Source of the DNA: Morella rubra
Taxonomy: Eukaryota; Streptophyta; Magnoliopsida; Fagales; Myricaceae
NCBI GenBank assembly: GCA_003952965.2
Contig: CM025856.1
Span: forward strand, 620,797-684,796
Length of the DNA stretch: 64,000 bases
Reading direction: 5' to 3'
The notes below the pieces were generated by a model. It ran no database searches. It was not told where the DNA came from and saw only the letters and a list, made by a program, of their open reading frames with translations. Below are positions 1-13,109 of the stretch, piece by piece. The first letter of the stretch is position 1, and the number at the start of each line of letters is the position of its first letter. The position numbers and the translations under genes were made by a program.

Positions 1-3000
1 ATATGGAACAGTCGGAGGCGCTTACTTGAAGTACAACACTGGGTCTGGTGTTGTGGAAGGAAAACTGAATGTACATCTGGTCCCGCATTCCCATGACGAC
101 GTCGGATGGTTGAAGACAATCGATCAGTACTATGTTGGATCAAATAATAGTATTCAGGTCCTAATTGCGCAACACAACATACACTCCCATATTTGTTTGT
201 GTACATAATGATTTTGGTCGACTTTAAATTTTTCGGAATATGTACGGAGCTGATTTCTCTGGTGTTGCGTCATGTCCTTGTAGGGGGCGTGTGTGGAGAA
301 TGTTCTGGACTCAGTTGTGGAAGCGTTGCAGCGTAATCCGAATAGGAGGTTTGTATTTGCGGAGATGGTAAGCTCTCTGAATTGTGAGGTTTTGCGGTTG
401 ATCTCTGAGAGAATTTTGTTTGGTTTTGGATTTTGTTTCTCTAAGCAGTTGGTTTTGAATTTCCAAAATCAACCAATGATGCGGATAATGTTTATTTTTA
501 TGTACTTCGAATTCACAGCACGATGTTCTTCATTTGACTTTTGTGATTAATGAGTTAAATTTGGAATTCTATTTGAACTCAGGCTTTAGTTTTTGGTTAA
601 ATTGAATGCTTGGGAATTTGATTTGGCTTTGCTTTCCGAAAATAGATGGAGTAGCATTTCGTGTATCGCTTCAATAGTTCAACCAAATAACACGATGCAC
701 TTAGTTGAGTTTCAAATATGTCGATGCATAATTTGCAATACATTAATTTGAATTTGCATGACTGAATTACATATAAGCTTGTTGTCGCTAAAGCCTATAA
801 TGTCTTTGATGTTTTGTATCTGGTGATATTACTGCTTTCACATCTCTGTCTATAACAGTGTCTACCATTGATGATAGGCCTTTTTTGAACGATGGTGGAC
901 AGAACAAAGTGTAGAAACACAAGAAATAGTGAGAAAACTTGTAGATGCTGGACAATTCGAATTCATGTAAGCCTTTTGGTTTGCAGCTTGTATAGCTCAT
1001 TGATTTGTTTGAGAGAGAGATGGAGAGGTTCAAATTTTGATAGCTTTGTACGACTGACATGCAGAAATGGTGGTTGGTGTATGCACGATGAAGCGACATG
1101 CCATTACATAGACATGATTGACCAAACAACTCTAGGGCATGGCTTGATAAAGGAGCACTTCAACAAAACTCCTCGTGCTGGATGGCAAATTGATCCGTTT
1201 GGACACTCTGCTGTGCAAGCTTACCTACTAGGGGCGAGGTATGCTTTTTTCTGTATGACAATCCATTGATGTATAAACACCCTGTTCATAAGCATGCTTC
1301 ACTAACTCAATTAAATGTATTTGTCTCACTGTACATATTTGTTTGCTACTAGTATAATAGTCAGTCTTTCAATTATATCATAGATATATGTTCCATTTTT
1401 CACTACTGTGACCAACATGATCCAGATAAGTTATGTTTGATAGTTTGGTTTCCTTCATACTGGCTGAGTCCTGAGACATTTCCATTCTCACATTCCCTGT
1501 AGGTTGGGTTCGATTCTGTACATTTCGCAAGGATAGATTACCAAGACAGAGAAAAAAGGAAAAACGACAAATCTCTGGAAGTTATATGGCGTGCTTCCAA
1601 AAATTTTGGTTCTGCATCTCAGGTTTGAAAGGAAAATACTGCAATTTCACGATTCTTCTCTAAAGAGACCCTTTTGGCTCACTATTCACATGTTTTGGCG
1701 CTTGCAGATTTTTGCCAATGCCTTTCCTGTTCATTACAGTCCCCCAACTGGTTTCCGTTTTGAAGTGAACGATGAATCTAGTATGCCAGTTCAGGTATCC
1801 ATATTTCATGGAGAATTAATACTTCTAAGTACTTGCCGGATGTCAGATATTCTTGCAACTGTATCACTGAAACTGTGGCATATTGGAACTGCAGGATAAT
1901 CCTTTACTATATGACTACAATGTGGAACAGCGGGTATTTGATTTTATTAATGCTGCAAAAAACCAGGTAAACTCTTAGCTACCTGATTTTTTCTTTTGAA
2001 ATTATCATTTTTTCCATTAGTCTCTAACGAAAATTCAGCTCAATGATTTATATAGCTAAAGGAGACTGAAGGTTGTGTATGAAAAATTACAGTAAATATG
2101 TATCATGAACAGGCAAATGTGACGAGGACAAAACATATCATGTGGACAATGGGAGAGGATTTTCAGTACCAGTATGCTGAGTCTTGGTTCAAGCAAATGG
2201 ACAAACTGATTCACTATGTTAACAAGGTATAGTATTAAGGAGAAAACCAATGCCTTCACTGGCAATTTGATTTGAAGTCTCAGTATCTGAAACTTAGGTT
2301 CCCTCTGATTTTATGCTTGAAAATAGGATGGTTCTCAACTAGTGTGTGGGTTTTTTCTTGCAGTCTGAATCACAACAACCCCTGATACAATCAGGCATGC
2401 CCCCTCCCCATAACATCAAATCTCTACAGGAGTGTTTCATGACTGCAGTGAAAAAATGCCCTGTTGTGGGATAATATCAAGCAAGAAAGTTTGATTTTTG
2501 TGTGATTTTCCCCTAAATTTTACTTGACATTTGCAAAATATAGGTATATTCCTAGATTTTACATGACACGACTCTCAACTTCAAATACAGGGACTTGATG
2601 ATTTTGGACAATGAAGAAAGGTCAAGGATTTTAAGTCATGGAATTGAGTTTCTTTGAACATGGACAAATATCTTTACACATATTTGTGGGTAGAGACTGA
2701 TATTATAGAAGTTAAATTGTTCTTGGAATCTGGGATTTAAACCATGCCGTCTCCCACGTTTTGGCACTTTTAGCTAGGTGGCTTGAAAGATATTCTGATT
2801 TCCTGCCCTGGACCCCGAAGACTGGTTTTTATTAGGCAGTGATATACCCTCTAAATGGTTTGATTGTATCTACTCTCTGAACTATCAGCTAGTCATTAGA
2901 CCATCTACTCTTTTAAAAGGACATCTTATGCTCCTTTAGTTCTATTCCTGTCATTAAAATTTTATGCTTCTTTTATTGGTCAATGTAAGTTGACTAACTT

Positions 3001-6000
3001 TAAAATAACAATGCAGATTGACAACTTTTTTTTCCCTTTTCCCCTTTTTCCCTTTCTCTGTTTCAATTGCTCAAAATGTTTTACATGGTTTTGAATGATG
3101 CATTTACATGTGTCTATTTTTCTCAGGACGGTCAAGTTAATGCCTTGTACTCTACACCATCAATCTACACTGATGCCAAAAATGCAGAAAATGGATCATG
3201 GCCACTGAAAACTGATGATTATTTTCCGTAACTCCCTCTGTTTTGCGTTTCTTCTACTTTTTGTGATGAAGCAATGTTTATTGACATAAACCATTTTATT
3301 AAGATGCTAGCCTAATGCTTTCTGACAGGTATGCAGATAGGGCAAATTCTTACTGGACTGGCTTTTTCACTAGTCGCCCAGCCTTGAAGAGATATGTACG
3401 AATGCTGAGTGGATATTATTTGGTATGTCATCAGTATAACTTTGGGTTGGAGATTACGAATTATAATTAGAGAGGTTGTATCTCTTTTCCTCCGTTTTTA
3501 CAAACTTCATCTGCTGGAAGCAAAGGACCTAGCACCTGATGCAACCATCATGAATATGCTGGTTCTATATGCTTGGTATTTGGTCAAAAAGTAAGTGAAT
3601 TAAGCTGGCAAGAACTGACGAAGATGTGAGCCATGCTGACAGAGGACTTATTATTCCAACGATAGGGTGGTGTTCTTTGGGTTACAAACATTAATGACGC
3701 CAATTTCCTTTTGCATGAAATAGGCAGCTCGCCAACTTGAATTTTTTGCTGGGAAGAGATCCAATGGTCCTAACACTTACAGCCTGGGAGATGCTTTAGG
3801 AATTGTACAGCATCATGATGCTGTCACTGGCACTGCTAAACAACATACAACAAATGATTATGCAAAACGCTTGGCTATTGGAGCCTCTGAGGTAGGCAGC
3901 AAATCCTCATTTGATTTTGGCCCTCTGATCTTGGTTCTAGTCTTTACACCATTACTATTGTGTTATAAATCTCCAATCTCCGCGGTATCCATAAAAGATG
4001 AAGTATCCTTTCATAGGCAGAAGCTGTTGTAAACACTGCCCTCACATGCTTAGCTAGCAGCAAATCAAGAGATCAATGCACAGTGACTTCATTCACATTT
4101 AGTCAGGTAATGTATGTGATTTTCCTCACCTCTGGTGTTATTTTGGTTGAAAGATTTTCTTTTCCTTCTCTGGTTAGAATTTTCCATCATTTATTATATG
4201 TGCCAAATTGATCAGGTTGCTCACCCCCTAATTCTCATTTCTCTTTGTTTTCTTGGCCCTGCCCAATTTTCCTTTAATTTCTTGAACAGTGCCAATTACT
4301 GAATGTTAGTTTCTGCCCACCAACGGAGGAAGATATTCCAGAAGGGAAGAGCTTGGTAACTTTTGTATTATTCTTTGGTTTTAGATAATACTAAATGGGA
4401 GTTCCACTCATTGTGTATAAATGATTAACTTCAGGTTATAGTTGCGTATAATCCTCTTGGATGGAACCGTACAGATGTGATTAAAATACCAGTGAGTAAT
4501 CTTCTCCTTCCTCTTCTACACAAAAGACACCGAGTCACCGTCCAAGTAGACAAGAAGTATACTAGAGAGGAAATTAATGTCTGACAATAAAATCAAACAA
4601 TAAAATGCTCAAAGGATCTAGGTTATAGGAATATGAGTCTGACATCCAAGTGTATAGCATAAATTTTGCACAAAAAGTTAACAAGTGCCTAAACTGAATC
4701 CAGTTCATTTTATCAGAAAGAGTAGCTTCCCATCATTTTGAGTTTTCCTTTGTTATGCTCTGCATTGAGTATTTTATTGAAATTTTGGATTTTTTGTATA
4801 ATGCAGTTCTTCTGCAGTTAAATATCTTCCATGTTCAGTTACGTATCTGCCACATTCCTAGTAATTCAGTGTCAATCTGTCATTCTCATTCATGCTTCAT
4901 AGAAATGAAAATTCTGAAAGTGTTTGGTACAGAACTTGTTTCCTCTTTTAATCCAGTGTATCCGCAAATAGTAGGATGTTTACCCTTCTCAGTATCTGAA
5001 AGCTACAATGAACTACCAGGTTAACGATGCCAATCTTGTTGTCCAAGATTCTTCTGGCAATACCATTGAGGCACAATTTGTGGGTTTAGATAATGTTACA
5101 GCCAACTTAAGAAACTTCTATACTAGGGCCTACTTGGGGCTGTCACCAAAACGAGTCCCTAAATACTGGCTTCTCTTTCAAGCATCTGTGCCACCACTTG
5201 GATGGAACACGTACTTCATTTCTAAAGCATCTGGCAAAGGTAAACGTCTGACTTGTTTCTCTTTCTAGGTGCCGCTCCGTCTTGAGTGCCATTTGATTTC
5301 TCTACATTTGTATTACCTGGGTAGTTCTTTTCTCATGCTGACAATATTATATAACTATTCTGGCTTGTTGTGTTGCTCAGCTTCTAAAATGGATTGGTGG
5401 AAACACCTTAAGATACTGGTGCTGAACATTAACTTGTAGTTTTGTATCTGCTTTATTTGCACTTTGCCATGGTGCAGGGAAAAGCAGAACTGGGTTTCTC
5501 TCCACGGTGGACAGTCCCCAAAATGACACCATTGAAATCGGACCAGGAAATCTGAAGATGTCCTTTTCTTTGACTTCTGGGCAACTCAAACGTATTTACA
5601 ATACAAAAACAGAGGTCAGTTTGTTCACATTTTGCAGAAGGGAGCCTCAAAATTACTGTGTTTAGCATTAATCGGATTAGATTACACATGATGGTTCACA
5701 TATTGATGATGGATTTTTCACTTTATTTGCTTGTAGTACCTTGTTCCGCCAAAGTACGGGTTTGTTTGGTCATTTATTAACAGAGATTTTTTGAAGGTTC
5801 TCTGTTTTTTGTAAGCACATGATTTTGAAGGCTATTTGCTAAACTGAAAATTGCCTTTAAATTGTCATTGTGACCAGGTTGATTTGCCAATACAGCAGAG
5901 CTACCTCTGGTATGGTTCAATCTCGAATAACAGTGATGGCCAGGTACGCTGTTTATTCTTGTACTAGGATGCAATTTAGGACTCAATGCAGTGTCTCTAC

Positions 6001-9000
6001 TAATATGTCTGTTATATGGCACCTCTTGCAGGCCTCTGGTGCATATATTTTTCGGCCTAATGGGTCCCCTCCAACTATTACTTCAAGAAAGGTAAGTTTA
6101 AATTTTTCTTATTTCCACATTCTCACCCAATGTCTGACCACTGATTCGTAGACTAAGAAAACAAAATAAAGCAACAAATAAAAAATTAAAAAACTAATAA
6201 TCTATTCAAATTAAATCAACAACCTTTATACCAACTATGGTTCGCTACACTGTCCCCTAATGCTATTCTAATTTCTCCATTGTGCCATGTCTCTTAAGAT
6301 AGGCTACTTATTAGTCTTGCAACTTTTAATATCTTTTCCTTGTATTATCCATTTTTTTTCTAAAATTAATTTTAATATCATACAGGTGCCCTTGAAGGTC
6401 ATTCGTGGACCACTGGTTGATGAGGTTCACCAACAGTTTAATTCATGGATCTACCAGGTCATCAAGTTGCCTGCATTTCTAGTTTGTTTTGGTACTCAAT
6501 TGTGTTGCATTATAAGGGCCGAAATCAGTTTATTGTAGCTGTACTCCTCTCTGTATTTTAGCAAGTTGCATTTTGGACTTGCACTTCTAGGTCCCATAAC
6601 TACAGCTTTAATCATGTAGTATCCCCTACGATACCTGGGCACTCACATGATTGTTGCATATCAGTGTGGGGTAGGTTGTGTCAAACTCACCTGTACACCA
6701 TTTTCTATGTACTGAGTGTGCTGCACAAGATAACCTATTTGAATGTTAACTGTTTATAGCACTATCATTATTCTTTATTCATATGCTTCAATGGTTTAAA
6801 TCCTTCCAACTTTCACTAGCTTTTTTGCTTATTTTATTTGGTTTCTATTTACATTAGGTTACCAGACTTTACAGAGACAAAGAGCATGCAGAAATCGAAT
6901 TCACTGTGAGTCCTTCAACCTGGATTTTTTTTCAATTCATCATAACAGCTCATTCATTAATATTCAAAGAGGTCTAAAGACTTCAGTTAGATGCTCTAAA
7001 GTGTTAGTCAGATTCTCCGTAGAGGTGATGGACCAATGAACGGAGGCCAAAGGGCCATACAAGGACAGCAAGCTGATACAACTTGCAGAAAAGGAAAGCA
7101 GTAGACGTCGAGATCTAGCCTCCAAATCTGCCCGAAAAACACTCCAGAAAAGGGCGGGCCAAACAAGAAGTTTTATTAGTAGGTTTGGCCACTAGGAGCC
7201 ACTAGGGAGCAGGACAAGGGACGGGAGGAGCTCCTCCCGCCGCTGGCAGTGGAGGTTGGGGAAGGGGGACAGTCGGGGGAGGGGATGGGGATTCTAGAGG
7301 AGCCTCTCTCTCTAGAACGGCTGCATGCACATTCCTGCATTTTTTCCTTTTGCTTGTGATAAAGGAAACGTTCACTCATATATGCTCTAACTGTCGCATT
7401 TACCAATATTGTGGCAGATGACGCTATATGTTCACTTAATTAACAAGAAGTCTGATCTCATTAAACTCAAATTTACTGGTTCTAACAAATTTTACATGCA
7501 GATTGGCCCAATTCCCTTGGAAGATGGCATTGGGAAAGAGGTCATCACAAGAATGACAGCTAATATGGCAACAGACAAGGTGTTTTATACTGATTCTAAT
7601 GGAAGAGATTTCCTAAAACGGGTAAGTCTCGTACACAATTTTTGCTCTTTAAATACAAAAGACTCCAGGAAATCCCTTCATGCAAAATTATACAGTGAGT
7701 TAGTGATGCTACTATCAGTTTTAAGTTTCTAAAATATCTCAACCTGGCCATAGGAGTCAATGGAGGCAAATGATATCTTTTTTTCCGTTTACTTGTGCTG
7801 GATAGGAAATCGAAATCGAAATCGAAATCCTTAGATCTTTGATTTTGGTATCTTTGTGGATTTAACCTCAATCCCGTGACAAGCATTTTGAATTTCCTTG
7901 TAAACTAAATATTAGTCCTAGAGAATGTACTTTTATAGATACAGGCATCTGTTCTTGGTGCTTTGCATTCTAATCATGTAACAAACCTAGACTATTTAGC
8001 TCCGGTGCCTTTGGGTGGCTCATCATGCTTCTAAATGAAGTGATTACTGTTAACGGGCCCCATTAAGTTTTTCAGAAGTTAGAGAATGGAAATATGTCCC
8101 TCAAAACTATATCAACCAAGATCCATGGTTGCTTAAAGGACCTGTATGATCATCATAAATAACATCTTTTGCCCCAAAAAATTTTTATCTATTCTATTCA
8201 TTTCTTTTTTGTTTTATTTTTGAAGTTCCCTACACCAGTCCATTGTAAAAAATTGCAATTATTGCCGCTTACTTGGAGTCTCAGAGGATATGGTTACTGT
8301 GTGCCCCGACCCTTTTCCTCCTTTTCTGAGCTATTGCAGTCGTGACTTGAAATCTGTATCATGATTTTGCAGGTTCGTGATTATAGAGCAGACTGGTCGC
8401 TTACAGTTACTCAACCTGTAGCAGGAAACTACTATCCAGTAAACCTCTAAACTGTAATCTAACTTGTATTTACCATAAATGTCAAACCAGTAGCTTCGGC
8501 TGACTCTTCTAGGACATATTTCCCCCAGTTTTATGCTAAATTTCTTTTTGAGTCTTCTGTTTCTAATTGTGATTTCTCTGTCCAGAATTAGAGTCATTTT
8601 CATGGTATCATGGTTTCTAATCTCATTCTGAAGGTCAAGAACTTAAGCTCTTGGATTAAATATTTGTTATGGTCTTTAAAGGTCCTATTGTAATTTAATT
8701 TCCTAGTTAATCAAATGACATAAAGCATAGAGTGCTCTTTCACTGTCACAATGCATATACTAAATTAATACTAGCATAGAACACTAATTTTATACTGGTT
8801 CTTTGGAAATACGTGTTAGAGTTTTCCCAAAAGTGCTCTCTTGTTCATTTTGATTGTGTTTGACGTTTTCACATCTAAAATTGATTGATAGTGATGTTCT
8901 TGTTGTTGTTTGTTGTCCTTTAGCTTAATCTTGGAATTTAATGCACTGGATAAGAAATCTGAACTCTCAGTCTTGGTTTGACCGTGCAACTGGTGGAGCC

Positions 9001-12000
9001 AGCATTGAGGATGGAGAGTAGAGCTAATGCTTCATAGGTTCAACTTGCACATTTTCCTATTTATTATCATTAGGGTTCATGTATGCTTTAGTTCAGATTT
9101 GACATGTTACTCTGATTTTCCTATACTCAAGGCGGATGCTTTACGATGACTCTAGAGGTGTGGGTGAACCATTGAACGAAAGTGTTAACAAAGCATGTGA
9201 AGGATTAACGGTAGGCAGTACATAGCATGATAGTTTGTGCTTTTTAATTTCCTTTTTTTTCTCTATGCTTCTTGCATTCTAAACATTCGATAGGATGCTA
9301 CCTGCATTAGGTGTGGTGAAAATATGAGGTTCTTGCTGGTCCAAAAATTGGAGTTCATGCCTAAATATCGTGTCTTGACCAATATGAGCCTAGATTTCAG
9401 GCAGGGATAATGCACAATCTGTCATGGTCAGAGATGAAATTAGAACATAGCTAAGAATCCAGTGAGCCAAGGATGGCATTTGCACTGTCTGGGAAACAGA
9501 ACCAACAATACTGTCCTCAGTGAGCTCTCCAATTTGAGAATGATCTGCCTGTATATCCAAAAGATGCAACCAACAGGATGTTGCACCTATCTCAATCACT
9601 AATCGCATAATCCCTCATTTACTGCCAATAAAGCTGACTAACTTGAATACCGCATATTTTTCTCATTTACATTTATCATTTATCAAATAAATTATAGTTC
9701 ATGCTGGCCTTTCAATGAATAAGCTTTAACACAGGCTTAATTTTGAGTACAGGGATCCTGATCCTACCTTTGGGGTCAAATAATTCTGTCTTCTGTTCAC
9801 TTCCCTTTCTCTGCCTTAGAGCCCAACTGTTTTTGCCAATGAACTAGTTGCCAATGCCATGGCTTCCGAAATTGAGCCAGCGAAAATGCTTTCCCGAAAT
9901 AGCTGTATAATGAAATGGTTCAAAGGTATAGAATACCTCATTTGAATTATTGGTGTTACTCATGTGATATCTTTCATCCAGGTTCGGGGAAATTATTATG
10001 TAAGCATTAACCAGCTAGGGGCCGGAGCACGCTGGCGCCGAACAACCGGCCAAGAAGTTTACTCCCCATTTATATTAGCTTTCACGCATGAGGTATGGCT
10101 TGATTGCAGTTAGACTCTACCGCCAGAGCTGTAAATACACTAACACAATTCATTATTCAGAAGTTGGAGGACTGGACAGCATCTCATTTGACAAAAGCAA
10201 CTGCCATAGATCCAAACTACGGCTTGCCTCTCAATGTTGCTTTGATTACTCTTCAGGTGACCTATTTATACACGATAGAATAAATATCAACGTTTGATTA
10301 TCTCTTACTAGCATACACTCTTCCACACTCTCTCTGACACTCATGTTGTAGGAGTTGGATAATGGAAGTGTGCTGCTCCGTCTGGCACATCTTTATGAGG
10401 TAAAAATGATAATAACCATCCCTCTTCTTTGTACTCCCATTGCAATGTGTTACATGCCAGCAAAGAACTTGAGAAGAGGAACTCAACAGCTCAGGATAGG
10501 AGTTAAAGATGTAAGCCGCAGTTGAAGTCTTACTAGAGTAGGTGTCTTTTTCTCTTCCAGTTCCATACTTGAGACATATCCACGCCTTGAACAATCATGC
10601 GAGTCTCACCACCTCGGACAAACTCTTGGTCGAGCTGCTTGTACAGCAGTGAGGATGGGCTCCTTCAATCCGCTCACAAAACACCCCAACTGATGGGCAG
10701 TTGACATCCTTCCCCCTAGAGTCAATAGCCATTTCAAACTGAGTTTGATACTGTCATTGAACCCACTTGTCTTGGCTTAGATAATTCTCCATAGAAATTT
10801 TCAAAAAAAGGTGTAGGGCTGTGGCGTGCATGAAGCCCTTCCCTCAGTGAAACCCATGAAACCTCTTCTTCCTCCTCCTTAAGAAGTTGATACCAAAGTT
10901 GAGCTTCTTGATCTAAATGATCTACTGCTAAAGGCACCTTTCATCCTCCAAAATCCACTGAAACTAAAAAAACTGCTTCACCCTACAGATCCAACTAGTA
11001 GGCCTTCACTACCATCATACTCCGGAAAATCCATCTTTGACAACTTTGGAACTACAGAGTCATTTCTCTCGTCACTGAAAATTCCCTTATCATTATGGCT
11101 TCAGGATGAAAACCCCTCCCCGTAATTCCCTTTGGGCTGTCCTTGGCCTGCGGTCAGCAAGCTTTCAAATTTGTTGTTCATGGCTTGAACCACATCCTCC
11201 ATGCGCTTGATCATCCTCTCCTCTCATGTGCCCCTTTTTTGGGGAAGCTGATGCTGTCCAGCACCCAGCGAGCTCCTCTCATCTTCAAATCAATCAATTC
11301 GGGGGTCTGACATACCTGGCTTTGATACCAAGTTGTTATGACCCTTATTCAAGGAACACGTAATGAGGTGATGAGTACAGGGAAAGAAGTGGGATGTGCT
11401 TTGCGGAGGTTGCCTATCCTGAAATCAATGGAGAGTAGTTTTATGGATGGTAGGGTATCTAGAAGAATCATGGGCCTCCTGCAAACAACTAAAGATAAAC
11501 ACAGCTACTCCTTATTATCTCCTAATCTAGGGTTGAGCATGCTGATCCAAACGGAGACTCCTACTCAAGTAAGACTTCCACTACCACTTTCATCTTAAAC
11601 TCCTGAGCTGTCGAGTTCCAGTTCTCACATTCCGTCCTGGCATGTAGCACAATGAACCAAATTAGAATAATAGTTTTTTCAGACAACATATCATAACTTA
11701 ACAAGGCTTTCTCCCCAGTCACATATCAGATATGTCCAGTACATTGGAAGTGATACAATATTTCCCCTCCGTGTTTCGTTTTGTGAATGTAATTAGGCGG
11801 ATGAAGATGCTGAATACTCAAAGTTGGCCAAAGTTCAACTGAAGAAGATGTTTCCTGGAAAAACTGTGAGCCTGCCTTCTTTTTTCTACTGGTATCATTG
11901 TGTTTTTCTCTTGAATGCTGCCCACTTTGACGATTGGTTTCTGAACTCTCAGATAAAGGGGGTGAAGGAAATGAGCTTGTCAGCAAACCAAGAGAAGTCG

Positions 12001-12141
12001 GAGATGAAGAGAATGACATGGAAAGTTGAGGGGGACAGCGGAAAGGAACCTACCCCAGTTAGAGGCGGTCCAGTCAAGAGCTCAACTCTTGTTGTTGAGC
12101 TTGGTCCTATGGAGATTCGCACTTTCTTGTTGAAATTTTAG
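1..12141 (+). CDS. Alpha-mannosidase, GH38 family (5' end outside window; frame disrupted)
   Basis: A lysosomal/vacuolar-type class II alpha-mannosidase that trims alpha-mannose from N-glycans during turnover. Twenty-nine exons can be traced: 1-157, 284-367, 878-966, 1065-1238, 1503-1622, 1708-1794, 1895-1966, 2113-2226, 3127-3227, 3329-3422, 3724-3891, 4017-4106, 4290-4355, 4435-4491, 5020-5239, 5478-5614, 5878-5943, 6032-6091, 6386-6457, 6858-6905, 7502-7621, 8373-8438, 8924-9037, 9132-9210, 9982-10092, 10161-10256, 10352-10399, 11797-11865, 11953-12141. Family motifs are present: PHSHDDVGW (zinc site), WQIDPFGHS (nucleophile Asp) and [12 protein letters not shown]. The signal peptide lies upstream of the window. 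The frame is broken by a missing G at the end of exon 4 (near 1236), an extra A near 8940, an extra T near 8978 and a missing G near 9018; all splice sites look good. It is either a recent pseudogene or a gene with uncorrected sequence errors. Similarity seems greatest to the Arabidopsis At5g66150/At3g26720 group (from memory). Confidence 0.9.
7015..7340. other. GC-rich insertion-like block in an alpha-mannosidase intron
   Basis: The 6906-7501 intron holds a block far richer in G and C than the surrounding AT-rich intron, with purine runs on the plus strand and an inverted pair of CTCTCTCTAGA-like words near 7300. It looks like foreign DNA, possibly a transposon 5' region, but no coding motif or terminal repeat is recognisable. 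The edges are approximate. Confidence 0.3.
10590..11642 (-). mobile_element. Ty3/gypsy-type LTR retroelement fragment (LTR, primer site, gag part)
   Basis: This sits antisense in the intron between alpha-mannosidase exons 10352-10399 and 11797-11865. On the minus strand a probable LTR (11334-11642, bounded by TG and CA) is followed by a primer-binding site like the initiator-Met tRNA complement (about 11312-11331). A gag-like region (about 10730-10940) follows, with the HLDQEAQLW and [10 protein letters not shown] words typical of plant retrotransposon gag. Only the 5' part of an element is present and it is broken; no second LTR was found. It is an old fossil. Confidence 0.65.
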
Positions 12142-12329
12142 GACTTCTATCATCATTTCTATATCTTCCTTTTGCCAATGTCTTGTAACTCTGTCCGTCT
12201 ATTTAAGTTTATAATGGATATTTAATAAAACCAAAATTTTCTGAGAATTTTGGAAATATTGTGAAGATTATGTAGTTCTATCGGTTTTTGAGAGAAAACA
12301 GTGAAAAATAGAATTTTGAAGAAATCTGA

Positions 12330-12668
12330 ATGATTTTACGGTCCGTTCCAGATCCTTCAACGAATTTGTACGGTGGCTTACAGACTGCATCTCCCATCCC
12401 ATCCGGATCTGTTCTCCACCCGGTATTTCCCGTCTCACGACTCAAACCGAAGCTGGGCAACCGTGAGATTTTGGTTCCTACACTTCTCCCTCTCGACGCA
12501 TCAGGAGCGATTCATCCAGAACCCGAACAGATTTTGAATAGGCTGGTTAGGAAGGTTCACAATCGAGCCATTACTGAGCTTCTAGTTCGTCGGCATGGCC
12601 AGACACACGAACATGCTACTTGGGAAGGTTTCGAAAAGCTTAAAAGGTTGCCTACCAAAACCTTGTAG
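12330..12668 (+). mobile_element. Ty3/gypsy integrase C-terminal fragment
   Basis: The translation matches the end of plant Ty3/gypsy polyproteins: an HPVFPVSRLKPKLG-like segment after the integrase core, then PEQILNRLVRK and an ATWEGFEKLK chromodomain-like tail. Only this C-terminal piece is visible, about 190 bp beyond the mannosidase stop. It is a broken fossil. It need not belong to the same element as the antisense fragment in the mannosidase intron. Confidence 0.7.
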
Positions 12669-12700
12669 GCAAGGTGTTTTAAATTGGCGGGTTATTGTTT

Positions 12701-13109
12701 AAAGGGAAATTGGCAGTTTAATTCTTGGTTTTTTTTTCTTTAGCGGTTCAATTTTTAAGAAATAAATCTTAACAAATTACTCTCAAAACTACCATCATTT
12801 GACAAAACATTTTCCGTCAGGTTCCGTGTGATTTTTTAACAGGAGAACGTTCCACGCTGGTCTACTGGTTTGCTTCTATGGTCTACTGATCTGCAGATTT
12901 GCTTCTGTGGTCAGTTGGTCTGCTGTTCTAGTCTGCTGGTCTAGTTTTCCAGCGTGAAACGTTCTCCTGTTAAAAAATCACACGGAACCTGACGGAAGAA
13001 TGATTTTGTCAAATGATGGTAGTTTGAGAGTAATTTGTTAAGATTTATTTCTTAAAGATCGAACTGCTAAAGGGGAGAAAACCTAAAGATTAAACTGCCA
13101 ATTTCCTTT
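12701..13109. mobile_element. Foldback / long-TIR MITE-like element
   Basis: Two arms of about 160 bp (12701-12860 and 12949-13109) are near-perfect reverse complements, starting AAAGGGAAATTGGCAG and ending CTGCCAATTTCCTTT. The central spacer of about 88 bp is made of degenerate GGTCTACTG / GGTCTGCTG words. No coding capacity is seen. The flanks share GTTT, which could be a short target duplication. The structure fits a non-autonomous DNA transposon of foldback type; the superfamily cannot be fixed by eye. RNA from it would form a long hairpin. Confidence 0.75.

Noticed and set aside
9390-9608. Minus-strand 72-codon frame in a mannosidase intron
   Set aside because: Looked protein-like but has no recognisable domain and no element ends around it.
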